Origin: Phycisphaerales bacterium
GTDB lineage: Bacteria; Planctomycetota; Phycisphaerae; Phycisphaerales; UBA1924
Length of the DNA: 64,000 nucleotides
NCBI GenBank assembly: GCA_007693785.1
Contig: RECY01000028.1
Location: forward strand, 124,001 to 188,000
Reading direction: 5' to 3'
Both the position numbers and the translations under genes were made by a program. This document shows, piece after piece, positions 45,901-53,578 of the stretch. Below the pieces are notes generated by a model, which had not been told where the DNA came from, ran no database searches, and saw nothing but the letters and a program-made list of their open reading frames with translations. Every line of letters begins with the position of its first letter. The first letter of the stretch is position 1.

Positions 45901-46418
45901 GGGGCGGGCAGCTCCCCAACCGCTTCATCGAGCTGCTCAACCGACCCCGCACCAACTACTTCGCGCGACGCGACGGCAAGGACTGGCCCGTCCCCGCTGA
46001 CAGCCATCAGGGCCCCAAGGCGATGCTCATCAACGGGCTCGCCGGCTCCGGCGGCGACATGTTCCCCTACCTCTTCCGCTTCCACAACCTCGGCAAGCTC
46101 ATCGGCACGCGCACCTGGGGCGGGCTCGTCGGCATCACCGGCATGCCCCCGCTCATCGACGGCGGCTACACCGCCGTGCCCACCTTCGGCTTCTACGAAA
46201 CCGACGGCACGTGGGGCGTCGAGGGCTATGGCGTCGCGCCCGACATCGAGGTTGTCGACCACCCGACCGCCCTCGCCAAGGGCGAAGACCCGCAGCTCCA
46301 GGCCGCCATCGAGCACCTGCTCGAAGAACTCGAAGCAGGCAAGGGCTATAACCGCGCCGAGCGACCCGCCGACCCCGACCGTCGCGGCATGGGCCTGAGC
46401 GACGAACGCGACCGCTGA
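42972..46418 (+). CDS. Exported tricorn-like S41 protease 2
   Basis: A 1148-residue exported protein, signal peptide about 1-37 (ending AHAQ). Two propeller regions (YPDVSRDLIVFSYANDLW; FSPDGQTIAFVGNYDGGRDIY) are followed by an acidic, Asn/Glu/Gly-rich insert at about 560-620, a PDZ domain near 820-910 and the S41 domain. The active-site motifs are closer to true archaeal tricorn than those of its neighbour: GYVHVPDT (His), VVDERWNGGGQLP and GLAGSGGDMFPY with the catalytic Ser. Archaeal tricorn is cytosolic, so an exported form is notable. It starts 114 bases after the first protease gene, with GGAG upstream, and ends before a strong terminator. Confidence 0.87.
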   Translation: MRNRSKRTPETKPRHRRTLRAVTHVVALAGLAAVAHAQVKPHGGMIRYPDVSRDLIVFSYANDLWTVPKSGGVATPLASPPGPELFPRFSPDGQTIAFVGNYDGGRDIYTMPVSGGIPTRVTHHPAAEWLTGWTPDGKILYFKAGLAGMTRKTQLFTVDPQGGMFEQLPPAYGAMGAVSPDGKRLAFTQHTTDNRTWKRYQGGMATHIWVMDLETLEAEQVTNWDGTDTQPMWHGDRLYYLSDEGPQKRLNIWSIDMRNGQRRQVTTHDHHDVKWPSIGPGSRGEGEIVYQLGPELRLLNLRSNRSQAVDVTIPGARPQIRPRTVDASNHVQGWGISSTGQRAVFEARGDIWTVPVETGTPRNLTRTSGAAERDPAWSPDGRWIAYFSDETGEYELYVRQSDGRGAARQLTSDHETYFFDPTWSPNSEHIVYNDKAGKIRLTTVESGETTQIDRDPWAYRPRYSWSHDSNWIAYSKNSENGLGAIWLYDVVAGEAHQVTGDMFNDSSPTFDRKGDFLYYVSTRDFTSPIYEDVGSTFVYAGLDRVIAVPLRDDVENPFAVKIDEETWKDEDEKDEDKDDAEENGDNGENGEDAENGENSANGEDADNGDDAEADSEAERLRIDLDGFERRAMMLPIDRGTHRGLSVNDKHQLIYMTGPARGMQGSWSIHVFDIHAKPSDRKPEQVIDNAGSYAMTADGKKLMVALGGNRYAVIDAAKGQRADTVVRASNMEVQINPREEWAQLVRDAWRRHRDFFYVENMHNVDWDGVYDTYSAMLQDATSREDVSFIIAEMISELNVGHAYYWGGDVEPEPARNVGLLGADFELHDGAYRIVRIYEGAAWDVDARGPLSQPGVNVREGDYLLAVDGVEIDTSKDVYAAFLGLAGRPVALTFSDRPELDADGTNERRVVVEPMRSEASLRYRAWVEDNRRLVEEATDGRVGYVHVPDTGINGQNELFRQFFGQTQTEALVVDERWNGGGQLPNRFIELLNRPRTNYFARRDGKDWPVPADSHQGPKAMLINGLAGSGGDMFPYLFRFHNLGKLIGTRTWGGLVGITGMPPLIDGGYTAVPTFGFYETDGTWGVEGYGVAPDIEVVDHPTALAKGEDPQLQAAIEHLLEELEAGKGYNRAERPADPDRRGMGLSDERDR

Positions 46419-46452
46419 TCCGACCATTGCGTCAGAAACCGTGATCCAACGC

Positions 46453-46484
46453 ACGCGGCGTCCCGCTCCAGACGCCGCGTTTTT
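46453..46484 (+). terminator. Intrinsic terminator of the tricorn-like genes
   Basis: A perfect 9-bp stem (ACGCGGCGT / ACGCCGCGT, ten-base loop) followed by TTTT, starting 35 bases after the second protease stop codon. Confidence 0.85.
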
Positions 46485-46555
46485 CGTGCGCGATCAACAC
46501 CCACGCCCCAGGCGGTGCAAGCCGCGGAGAGACGCTCGCCCGGTGGCGTCATGGC

Positions 46556-46585
46556 AAAAAAACCGCGTCCCGATCCGGGACGCGG
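46556..46585 (-). terminator. Intrinsic terminator of rpmB
   Basis: On the minus strand a perfect 10-bp stem (CCGCGTCCCG / CGGGACGCGG, three-base loop) is followed by seven T residues, 55 bases after the rpmB stop. Convergent with the terminator at 46453-46484. Confidence 0.9.
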
Positions 46586-46640
46586 CGTGGTGGATTTTGA
46601 AAAGCAGGCGCTGGGCGGAGCGACGCCCGGCGAGCACGGC

Positions 46641-46931
46641 TTACTGCCCGGCGGCTTCCTTCTGCTGACGGGTGTACCCGTACTTCCGCTTGAGGGGCTT
46701 CTCGACCAGCCCGCTCCGGATGGCGGCCGCGGACACGGTGATCCGCTTGGTCTTCTTGACCCCGCCCTCTTCAACGATCGCGTTGATGGTCTGGAGGTTG
46801 GGCTTGAAGGTGCGTCGGCTGATGCCGGTCGCCTTGAGGCCGAAGCCGCCGAGCACGATCTTCTGACCGCTCCACGCACGCTTCTTGCCGAAGGTGGTCT
46901 TCTTCCCGGTGTAGTAACACTGCTTGGCCAT
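46641..46931 (-). CDS. rpmB: 50S ribosomal protein L28
   Basis: A 96-residue basic ribosomal protein. QCYYTGKKTTFGKK at the start and TFKPNLQTINAIVEEGGVKK in the middle match L28, a component of the large subunit. It is longer than the usual 60-80 residues because of a C-terminal KPLKRKYGYTRQQKEAAGQ extension. ATG 46931 has GGAG eight bases upstream. It has its own terminator and is monocistronic. Confidence 0.92.
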   Translation of the reverse strand: MAKQCYYTGKKTTFGKKRAWSGQKIVLGGFGLKATGISRRTFKPNLQTINAIVEEGGVKKTKRITVSAAAIRSGLVEKPLKRKYGYTRQQKEAAGQ

Positions 46932-47025
46932 CTCGAATCTCCGAACAATATGCAAACAATCCGGGATCCAAGAGACCCGGGCAGAGATGATAGCGCGCCC
47001 GTCGGGCCGGGCAACCGCCGGTCGA

Positions 47026-47457
47026 TCAGTCCTCGGCCGCAGCCGTCGCCAGTCGCTCGGCCAACGCCGCCCCCGCCCCGTGATCAAACCCCATCGATCG
47101 CCACGCGATCCCCAGCCCGCCCCCCGTCTCCGACCCCTGGTCGGCGTACCGCGGGATGATGTGGAAGTGCACGTGGAACACCGCCTGATGCGCGTCCGCG
47201 CCGTTGTTCTGCAGCACGTTGTACGCCCGGCACCCCGTCACCCGCACGACCGCCCGGCACAGCCGCGGGAGCACGCGCCCGATCGCCTCGCTTGACGCAT
47301 CGGACAGCGCATCCAGCGTCGCGGCCTCCTCCTTCGGGATCACCAGCACGTGCCCGCGGCTCAGCGGGTTGACGTCCAGAAACGCCAGCACCCGCTCATC
47401 CTCGTACACCCTGTGGCACGGGATCTCGCCGTCGATGATCTTGCGGAAGATGGTCAT
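47026..47457 (-). CDS. HIT family nucleotide-binding hydrolase
   Basis: A 143-residue histidine-triad protein of the HinT/Hit branch. The N terminus FRKIIDGEIPCHRVYEDERV and the triad FHVHFHIIPR (HxHxH) are diagnostic. Members hydrolyse adenosine phosphoramidates or dinucleotide polyphosphates. ATG 47457 was chosen because the family conventionally begins right before FRKI; sequence further upstream is repeat-derived. It diverges from mutL with a large inverted repeat between them. Confidence 0.93.
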   Translation of the reverse strand: MTIFRKIIDGEIPCHRVYEDERVLAFLDVNPLSRGHVLVIPKEEAATLDALSDASSEAIGRVLPRLCRAVVRVTGCRAYNVLQNNGADAHQAVFHVHFHIIPRYADQGSETGGGLGIAWRSMGFDHGAGAALAERLATAAAED

Positions 47458-47493
47458 GGGAGTAGGGTAGGTAGGGGGCCGGAGAATGCGGAG

Positions 47494-47562
47494 AGGCACC
47501 GGGAACCAGGCACCAGCGTCTCGCAATCCCCTCTGATGCCCGGTGCCCGGCTCCCGGTGCCT
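47494..47562. repeat. Large imperfect inverted repeat between the HIT gene and mutL
   Basis: Arms AGGCACCGGGAACCAGGCAC(C) at 47494-47514 and GGTGCCCGGCTCCCGGTGCC(T) at 47542-47562 match at 19 of 21 positions around a 27-base spacer. It lies in the divergent promoter region of both genes. Confidence 0.85.
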
Positions 47563-47587
47563 GCGCAGCCTCCCCTACAATCGCCCG

Positions 47588-49501
47588 ATGCCTGCGCTCG
47601 ACACAGACCGCCGCCCGATCCGGGCGTTGTCCGCCTTGCTGGTCAACCAGATCGCGGCCGGCGAGGTCATCGAGCGCCCGGCCTCGGTCGTCAAAGAACT
47701 CGTCGAGAACGCGATCGACGCCGGGGCGACCCGCGTCCGCGTCGAGCTCGAGCAGGGCGGGATCGAGCTCGTCCGCGTCTCCGACGACGGCTCGGGCATC
47801 CCCGCGCCGGAGCTCCCGCTCGCGATCATGCCGCACGCGACGAGCAAGATCGGCGTGAGCGAGGACCTGGACCGCATCGCGACGATGGGCTTCCGCGGCG
47901 AGGCGCTGGCGTCGATCGCGAGCGTGAGCCGCGTGAGCATCCGCAGCCGCTGGCGGGGCGACGCGGCCGCGACCGAGCTCCGCGTCGAGGGTGACCGCGT
48001 CTTTGATCCTCAGCCGGCGGCCGGCCCGGTCGGCACGGTCGTCACGGTGCGCAACCTCTTCTTCAACACCCCCGCTCGGCGCAAGTTTGTCAAGACGCCG
48101 CAGACCGAGCGCGGGCGCTGCCTCGACTGGGTGCGCGACCTGGCGATGGCGAACCCCGCGATCGGGTTCGAGGTGGTGGGCGACGGTCGGACGCTGCTGT
48201 CGGTCGAGCCCGGGCAGGGGCCGCGGGCGCGGGCGCTGGCGTTGCTGGGCCCGGAGCTGGAGAGCGAGCTGCTCGAAGTCTCGGCCGACGAACTCGACGG
48301 CGCGCGTGGGCTCACGCTCTGGGGGCTGGCGGGGCTGCCGAGCGTCGCGCGGGCGACGGCCAAGGCGCAGCACGTGTTTCTAAACGGGCGCACGATCCGC
48401 GACCGAACGGTGCAGCACGCGCTGCGGGAGGCGTACCGCGGCTTGATCGAGCCGAGTCGGCACCCGACGGCCGTGCTGATGCTGGAGATGCCGCCGAGTG
48501 CGGTCGACGTGAACGTCCACCCCGCGAAGCTGGAGGTGCGGTTCCGCGATTCGTCGATGGTCCACCAGGCGGTCTTCCGCGCCGTGCGCGACGCGCTGCG
48601 ACGGGCCGACCTGACGCCGACGGTGGGGGGGCGTGCCTTCGGCGGCAGCAACGCCCCGCGCCCGCCGATGGGCTCCGGGCTGCTGGAGCCGATGGACCCG
48701 ATGCGCCCCGGCGTGCGCGAGGTCAGCGCGGCCGTCTTTGTCGACGCGTTCAAGGGCGCGTACGGGCAGGGGCAGCCACCAGGGATCAGCCATCAGCCAT
48801 CCGAGGCTTCGGATGGGCCGCACACTGATGGCCGATCGCTGATGGCTGATGGCTCAGCCCCGCCGCCGCGGGATGCCTCCGAAACGCCAGAGCCGTCCGA
48901 GCCCACCATCCCGACGCCGCGTCGCTCGGACCCCGTGCTGCAGGTGCACAACAGCTACCTCGTGACCCAGGACGAGGGGGGCGTGGTCATCATCGATCAG
49001 CACGCGCTGCACGAGCGGGTGATGTTCGAGCAGTTGCTCGCGCGTGTTTCGGCAGCTCCGCTGGAGAGCCAGCGCCTCCTGACGCCGACGGTGATTGAGG
49101 CGAGCGAGTCGCAGCTCGCGGAGATCGAGAAGCTGGGCCCGCTGCTGTCGCGGATCGGCGTCGAGGCCGAGCCCGCCGGCCCGCGCTCGCTCGCGGTCCA
49201 CGCCTTCCCCACGTTCCTCTTCGAGCGAAAGGTCGACCCGGTCGAGTTCCTGACCGAGCTGCTGGACCGGGCCGAGCGCGACGACCTGCCGCCGGACGAG
49301 GAAGAGGCGATGCGCGACGTGCTGGACATGATGGCCTGCAAGGCCGCGGTGAAAGCCGGCGACAAGCTCGGCGTCGAAGAGCTCGGCGAGCTGCTCCGCC
49401 TCCGCGACACCGTCGAACGCTCGAGCAACTGCCCCCACGGACGCCCGACCACCCTCCGCCTCACGATCGCCCAGCTCGAAAAACTCTTCGGGCGAAGCTG
49501 A
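47588..49501 (+). CDS. mutL: DNA mismatch repair protein MutL (endonuclease type)
   Basis: A 637-residue MutL. The GHKL ATPase has VNQIAAGEVIERPASVVKEL (motif I), IDAGATRVRV, DDGSGI, HATSKI and GFRGEALASIASVS. The C-terminal dimerisation domain carries the endonuclease motif DQHALHERVMFE (DQHAxxExxxxE), ACKAAVKAGD and CPHGRP, so this MutL should nick DNA itself, as in bacteria without MutH. The linker (about residues 385-455) is disordered and contains an inverted repeat. ATG 47588 starts just before the conserved IR.L motif. A UNCG-loop terminator follows. Confidence 0.95.
   Translation: MPALDTDRRPIRALSALLVNQIAAGEVIERPASVVKELVENAIDAGATRVRVELEQGGIELVRVSDDGSGIPAPELPLAIMPHATSKIGVSEDLDRIATMGFRGEALASIASVSRVSIRSRWRGDAAATELRVEGDRVFDPQPAAGPVGTVVTVRNLFFNTPARRKFVKTPQTERGRCLDWVRDLAMANPAIGFEVVGDGRTLLSVEPGQGPRARALALLGPELESELLEVSADELDGARGLTLWGLAGLPSVARATAKAQHVFLNGRTIRDRTVQHALREAYRGLIEPSRHPTAVLMLEMPPSAVDVNVHPAKLEVRFRDSSMVHQAVFRAVRDALRRADLTPTVGGRAFGGSNAPRPPMGSGLLEPMDPMRPGVREVSAAVFVDAFKGAYGQGQPPGISHQPSEASDGPHTDGRSLMADGSAPPPRDASETPEPSEPTIPTPRRSDPVLQVHNSYLVTQDEGGVVIIDQHALHERVMFEQLLARVSAAPLESQRLLTPTVIEASESQLAEIEKLGPLLSRIGVEAEPAGPRSLAVHAFPTFLFERKVDPVEFLTELLDRAERDDLPPDEEEAMRDVLDMMACKAAVKAGDKLGVEELGELLRLRDTVERSSNCPHGRPTTLRLTIAQLEKLFGRS
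48788..48854. repeat. Inverted repeat inside the mutL linker
   Basis: AGCCATCAGCCATC (48788-48801) and GATGGCTGATGGCT (48841-48854) are perfect 14-base arms; a second hairpin, ATCCGA-GGCT-TCGGAT, nests beside the left arm. The segment is in frame and codes for hydrophilic residues of the disordered linker, so it looks like a tolerated repeat insertion. Confidence 0.85.
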
Positions 49502-49521
49502 ACCCTGTGCCTGACCTCTGC

Positions 49522-49547
49522 CACTGACCTCTTCCGAGAGGTCAGTG
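49522..49547. terminator. Bidirectional-type terminator hairpin after mutL
   Basis: A perfect 11-bp stem, CACTGACCTCT / AGAGGTCAGTG, closed by TCCG, a UNCG-class tetraloop. It lies between the convergent mutL and GT39-type genes. No T-tract follows on the plus strand. Confidence 0.7.
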
Positions 49548-49565
49548 CTCCTCAACTATCGCCGC

Positions 49566-51410
49566 TCAATCCCGCGCGACGCGCACACGGACGGCCGCCA
49601 CCCCCGTCCGCCGGTTATCGATCACCCACGCGCTCTCCAGCGGGATGAACTCGACGTCAAAACCGAGGCGTTCGAGCTGTTCCGGGCCCGTTTCACCGGT
49701 GATCCCGCCCGGGTGGGGGCCTTCGCGAACGAGCAGGACGCGCGAGCCGCCGCTTTCGCGGAGCTGCGCGAGAAGTTCCTCGACGGGCGGGGCCGAGCCG
49801 CCGGGGATGTCGGCGTCCGGCTCGATGCCGTCCCACCGCTCCACAGTGCGTCCGACGTAAAAATCCACGGCCGGGGACCACAGGTCGTACACCGCGAGCG
49901 TGCGCGCATCCACGCCGCGCTCCGGCGCGAGCAGTTCGGCGATGAGATCGCGCGGCGAGCGGTCGCCCTGGAGCTCGTCTCTCGCGTACCCGTACCACAC
50001 GCCCTGCCCGATCGCGAGCGCGAGCACCGCGGCGTAGGCGACCGTGCGCACACCCTGCGCCGTCCGCGGCTTCAGATCGCCCAGCAAATGCGCGAACCAG
50101 AGCCCGCCGAGCATCGCGATGCCCGGCCAGACCGGCGTGAGATACCGTGGCACGCCTTTGCTCAGGTAGCAGAACGCCGCGAACCCGAGCGCGACCCACG
50201 CCACGACGATCCACCACCCCGGGCGGAAGCGCGGGCGGTCTTTCAGCAGCCAGACGATCGCAGCGATGCAGGCGATCGAGCCGAGCCCGACACCGAAGGA
50301 CGCGGCTTCCAGATTGTTCACCGGGCTCTCGGTATCGAGCAGTTCGAGGTTTTCGCCCGCTTCGGTGCGCACCGCCAGGTCGACGGCTTGCTGCCCGACG
50401 CGGGCCGCGACGGCGCGCCCCCAGAGCCAGACGACCCCGAACGGGAGCAACAGCACCGCAACGGGGTGCGTCTTGGCCATCGCCTTGAACGTGCGCACGC
50501 CCGCGCCCGGGGCGATCAGGCCGGCGAACGCCCACGCGATCGCGCCCGCGCCGAGGCTCAGCAGCATGAGCCCGATCCACGAGTCCGTGTCGCTCTCGCC
50601 CCGGGCGTCGGGAAGCGTGAGCCAGGCAATAGCGAGCCCCGCGACCATCCCGACCGCGACACGCACGGGGCGGAGCCACGCGGGGTGTGTCCCGCCTTGC
50701 TCGCGCGCCGCGGCGCACGCGTGGAGGACGATCCCGCCGTAGGCGGCCAGCGCAAGCACCATCACCCCCGGCGGCCCCTTGGCGAGCGCGGCGAGCGTCG
50801 CGCCGAGCACAGCGAGCGCAATGCCGGGCAGGTGAGTGCGCTTCGCGCCTTCCAGGTGCGCGCGCCACGCGAGCCAGACGCCCCAAACGCCCAGCACGAC
50901 CGACGGCACGAGGAGGATGTCCAGTTCCCCGATCCGCCCGGAGCGGACGTGGAGGATCCCGGTCGCCAGAAACAACGCGCTCCACCACGCGGCCCGTCGC
51001 GCGGTGCCCGCGGCCTCCGCGTCGTCGTGCGGGCGCGGGCCGAGGAAGAGCGAGCGGGCGGCGAGGTACGTCAGCACCACGCCGAGGCTCGCCGCGAGCG
51101 CGACGGTCAGGCGCAGGTGAAAAACGCCCGGCTCGCTTCCGGTCAGCGAGGCGAGCGCGAGCTGGCACCAGTAGATCAACGGCGGCTTGGCGAGGTACGT
51201 GTCGCCGCCGACGGTGGGGACGATCCACTCGCCCCGCTGGGCCATCTCCTGCGCAACCAGGCAGCGGATCGATTCCTGCCAGTTCGTGAGCCCGTGGGTC
51301 GCGAGCCCGAAGAAGTATGTCGGCAGGCAGAGCAGGACGAGCAGCGCCAGGTCCCGACGGACGGATCGCGGCTTCGCGGGGTCGTGGGTCGGCACGCGGG
51401 GCGTTCTCAC
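49566..51410 (-). CDS. GT39/ArnT-like integral membrane glycosyltransferase
   Basis: A 614-residue polytopic membrane protein of the dolichyl/undecaprenyl-phosphate mannosyltransferase-like GT-C class. WQESIRCLVAQEMAQRGEWI and GDTYLAKPPLIYWCQLALASL are the first periplasmic loop signature of ArnT-like enzymes; about eleven to twelve helices follow, with a soluble C-terminal domain from about residue 480. Such enzymes transfer a sugar from a polyprenyl phosphate carrier to lipid or protein outside the inner membrane. Start is GTG 51410 with a poor ribosome binding site. It lies 76 bases downstream of pgk. Confidence 0.85.
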   Translation of the reverse strand: MRTPRVPTHDPAKPRSVRRDLALLVLLCLPTYFFGLATHGLTNWQESIRCLVAQEMAQRGEWIVPTVGGDTYLAKPPLIYWCQLALASLTGSEPGVFHLRLTVALAASLGVVLTYLAARSLFLGPRPHDDAEAAGTARRAAWWSALFLATGILHVRSGRIGELDILLVPSVVLGVWGVWLAWRAHLEGAKRTHLPGIALAVLGATLAALAKGPPGVMVLALAAYGGIVLHACAAAREQGGTHPAWLRPVRVAVGMVAGLAIAWLTLPDARGESDTDSWIGLMLLSLGAGAIAWAFAGLIAPGAGVRTFKAMAKTHPVAVLLLPFGVVWLWGRAVAARVGQQAVDLAVRTEAGENLELLDTESPVNNLEAASFGVGLGSIACIAAIVWLLKDRPRFRPGWWIVVAWVALGFAAFCYLSKGVPRYLTPVWPGIAMLGGLWFAHLLGDLKPRTAQGVRTVAYAAVLALAIGQGVWYGYARDELQGDRSPRDLIAELLAPERGVDARTLAVYDLWSPAVDFYVGRTVERWDGIEPDADIPGGSAPPVEELLAQLRESGGSRVLLVREGPHPGGITGETGPEQLERLGFDVEFIPLESAWVIDNRRTGVAAVRVRVARD

Positions 51411-51435
51411 TCTTGAATGATGGCGGCGGGGGCGT

Positions 51436-51460
51436 ACGGGCGGGACGCCCGTGCCACTGG
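51436..51460. repeat. Dispersed palindromic repeat, copy 2
   Basis: ACGGGCGGGACGCCCGTGCC followed by ACTGG contains a perfect 7-bp hairpin ACGGGCG-GGA-CGCCCGT. The same element, with one changed stem base, lies at 25137-25161. A weaker resemblance, GACGGGTGGGACGCC, is at about 52757. All are in intergenic DNA. Confidence 0.75.
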
Positions 51461-51486
51461 TGTCACGGCGCAGGGGGCGAGCGGAA

Positions 51487-52689
51487 TCAGGCGTTGTCGA
51501 TCTGGCTCAGGGCTTCGAAGGCTTTGCCTTCGAGCATCTCGAGGCTCGCGCCGCCGCCGGTGGAGACGTGGGACATGCGGTCGGCGAGCCCGAACTTCTC
51601 GACGGCGGCCGCCGAGTCGCCCCCGCCCACGATCGAGACCGCGCCGGCGTCGGTCGCCTCGGCGATCGCCTGGGCGACCTGCTGCGTGCCGATGCGGTAG
51701 GGCGGCATCTCGAAGACGCCCATCGGCCCGTTCCAGACGATCGTCTTGGAACCCCGGATGACGTTCGCGTAGGCAGTCTGCGTCTTGGGCCCGATATCGA
51801 GGCCCATGAACCCGCTCGGGATGGTCTCTTCGAAGACCTCGATGTCGCCCGAGGCGTTGAACTGCGTGCAGGCGACGTGGTCTTGAGGGAGGTGGAGGTC
51901 GGTGTGCGCGTTGGCGGCCTGATCGATGATGCGCTGGGCGCCGGGGATGTGGTCCTTCTCGACGCGGCTGTCGCCGACGCTCTTGCCGAGGGCCGCGAGG
52001 AAGGTGTACGCCATCGCGCCGCCGACGAGGATCGAGTCGGCCTTGGGGAGCAGGTGCTCGATCGCGGGGAGCTTGTCGCTGACCTTTGCCCCGCCGAGAA
52101 CGACGGTGAACGGGTGCGCAGGGTTTGCGAGCGTCTCGGACAGGAACTTGATCTCGCGTTCGACGAGGAAGCCGACGGCCCGCGGCTTGCCCTGCATCGC
52201 GCGCGGGAGGGCGACCATGCTCGCGTCGGCGCGGTGGCACGTGCCGAAGGCGTCGTTGCAGTAGGCGTCGCCCATCGACGCGAGACGCTCGGCGAACTCG
52301 GCGTCGCCCTTTTTCTCGCCCTTTGCGAAGCGGAGGTTCTCCATGAGCAGGACGTCGCCATCGCTCATTTGCTCGACCGCGGCGGCCGTCGCGCCGTCGC
52401 CCGGCTCCTGCCCCGGGAAGGCGACGGGCTTGCCGAGGATCTCGCTCAAACGCTCGGCGACGGGCTTCAGGGTGTAGGCCGCCTCGTGCCCGGTGCCCTC
52501 GGGCCGCCCGAGGTGGCTCATAAGGATCGCCTTGCCGCCGCGGTCGATGACGCTGCGGATCGTGGGCAGGGCGGCCTGGATGCGCCGGTCGTCGGTGATG
52601 CTTGAGCCTTCCATGGGGACGTTGAAGTCCACGCGGATCAGCACACGCTTGCCGGCGACGTCGACGGACTGGATGGTCTTCTTCGGCAT
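51487..52689 (-). CDS. pgk: Phosphoglycerate kinase
   Basis: A 400-residue glycolytic enzyme transferring phosphate from 1,3-bisphosphoglycerate to [17 protein letters not shown] is the N-terminal signature, SHLGRPEG the phosphoglycerate site, [16 protein letters not shown] and [11 protein letters not shown] the hinge regions, and [14 protein letters not shown] with [13 protein letters not shown] the nucleotide site. ATG 52689 has GGAGG five bases upstream. It follows the Fo ATP synthase genes after a 211-bp gap, so it probably has its own promoter. Confidence 0.96.
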   Translation of the reverse strand: MPKKTIQSVDVAGKRVLIRVDFNVPMEGSSITDDRRIQAALPTIRSVIDRGGKAILMSHLGRPEGTGHEAAYTLKPVAERLSEILGKPVAFPGQEPGDGATAAAVEQMSDGDVLLMENLRFAKGEKKGDAEFAERLASMGDAYCNDAFGTCHRADASMVALPRAMQGKPRAVGFLVEREIKFLSETLANPAHPFTVVLGGAKVSDKLPAIEHLLPKADSILVGGAMAYTFLAALGKSVGDSRVEKDHIPGAQRIIDQAANAHTDLHLPQDHVACTQFNASGDIEVFEETIPSGFMGLDIGPKTQTAYANVIRGSKTIVWNGPMGVFEMPPYRIGTQQVAQAIAEATDAGAVSIVGGGDSAAAVEKFGLADRMSHVSTGGGASLEMLEGKAFEALSQIDNA

Positions 52690-52900
52690 CGGTTCCTCCC
52701 TGGTCTCCACGCGCCCGGGCGCGGCGATGTTACACTCACCCGATGATAGGTGGTGGCGACGGGTGGGACGCCCCGCGCGGCCGCGCCGGCGCGAATGTGC
52801 GCACGTCGCCCGTCGGTGCGGACACCGCGCGATCGCGCCAGGGACGCGGCCGCTCGTCGAAGAATGTGGTGTGCGCGGGATGAGGCTGGGGGACGCGGGC

Positions 52901-53521
52901 TCAGGCGTCGCCGGCGCCCTCGATCAGGCTGGCGGCCTTGGCGCGGACGCGGCTCATGCCGTCGCTGTCGAGCTTGTTTTTGAGCTGGCGGAGGCGCGAG
53001 GCGAGCGTGGCGTCGACGAGCTGGTCGCCGATGCGGAGGCGGACGCCGCCGAGGATCGCGGGGTCCGTGTAGGGGTGCAGGATCGGGTCCTTCCCGAGCT
53101 GATCGGCGAGGCGGGCGCGGATCTCTTCGAGCATCTCGGGGCTGATCGGCTGCGCGGTGGTCACGTCCACCTCGATGCGCCCGAAGGCGTGCTGGACGAG
53201 CCCGTCGAACGCGGTCGTGATCGGCCCGAGGTGCCCGAGGCGACCCTTGGCGTTGAGGATCTGAAGGAAGCGGTAGGTGAGGTCGTCGACGCGCCCTTTC
53301 AGGATCGCCTCGAGAGCCGGGGCGCGACGCTCGGTCGGGATCAGACGGCTGGAGAGAAACTCCCCGAACCGTGCGTTCTGACGCGCGAGTTCCAGGATGT
53401 CCTCGAGCTGCCCGAGCACGTTCTCGGCCTGATCGCGACCGCCCGCGGTCTGCGCGAGCTCGAACAACGCCTTGGCGTAGGTGTTCGCGACGGCATCGGC
53501 GGGGCCTTCGGTCAGCGGCAT
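52901..53521 (-). CDS. atpH: ATP synthase subunit delta
   Basis: A 206-residue F1 stalk subunit (OSCP). [13 protein letters not shown] is the conserved start and [14 protein letters not shown] the middle signature; the C terminus includes [21 protein letters not shown], typical of the family, with VDASL-like residues. It links the b subunits to the alpha-beta head. It is the last ATP synthase gene of this cluster: atpA, atpG, atpD and atpC do not follow. The gap to atpF is 57 bases. Confidence 0.93.
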   Translation of the reverse strand: MPLTEGPADAVANTYAKALFELAQTAGGRDQAENVLGQLEDILELARQNARFGEFLSSRLIPTERRAPALEAILKGRVDDLTYRFLQILNAKGRLGHLGPITTAFDGLVQHAFGRIEVDVTTAQPISPEMLEEIRARLADQLGKDPILHPYTDPAILGGVRLRIGDQLVDATLASRLRQLKNKLDSDGMSRVRAKAASLIEGAGDA

Positions 53522-53578
53522 CGGACAAACTCCTGCACAAGCGGGGCGAGGCGGGGGGCGTGAACGGGCGGGGCGGGG

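Noticed and set aside
39108-46454. A 2448-codon open frame antisense to both tricorn-like genes
   Set aside because: The plus-strand genes have signal peptides, propeller and S41 motifs and ribosome binding sites. The antisense frame has only biased Val/Glu/Arg/Ala composition, as expected opposite GC-rich codons with G or C in the third position.
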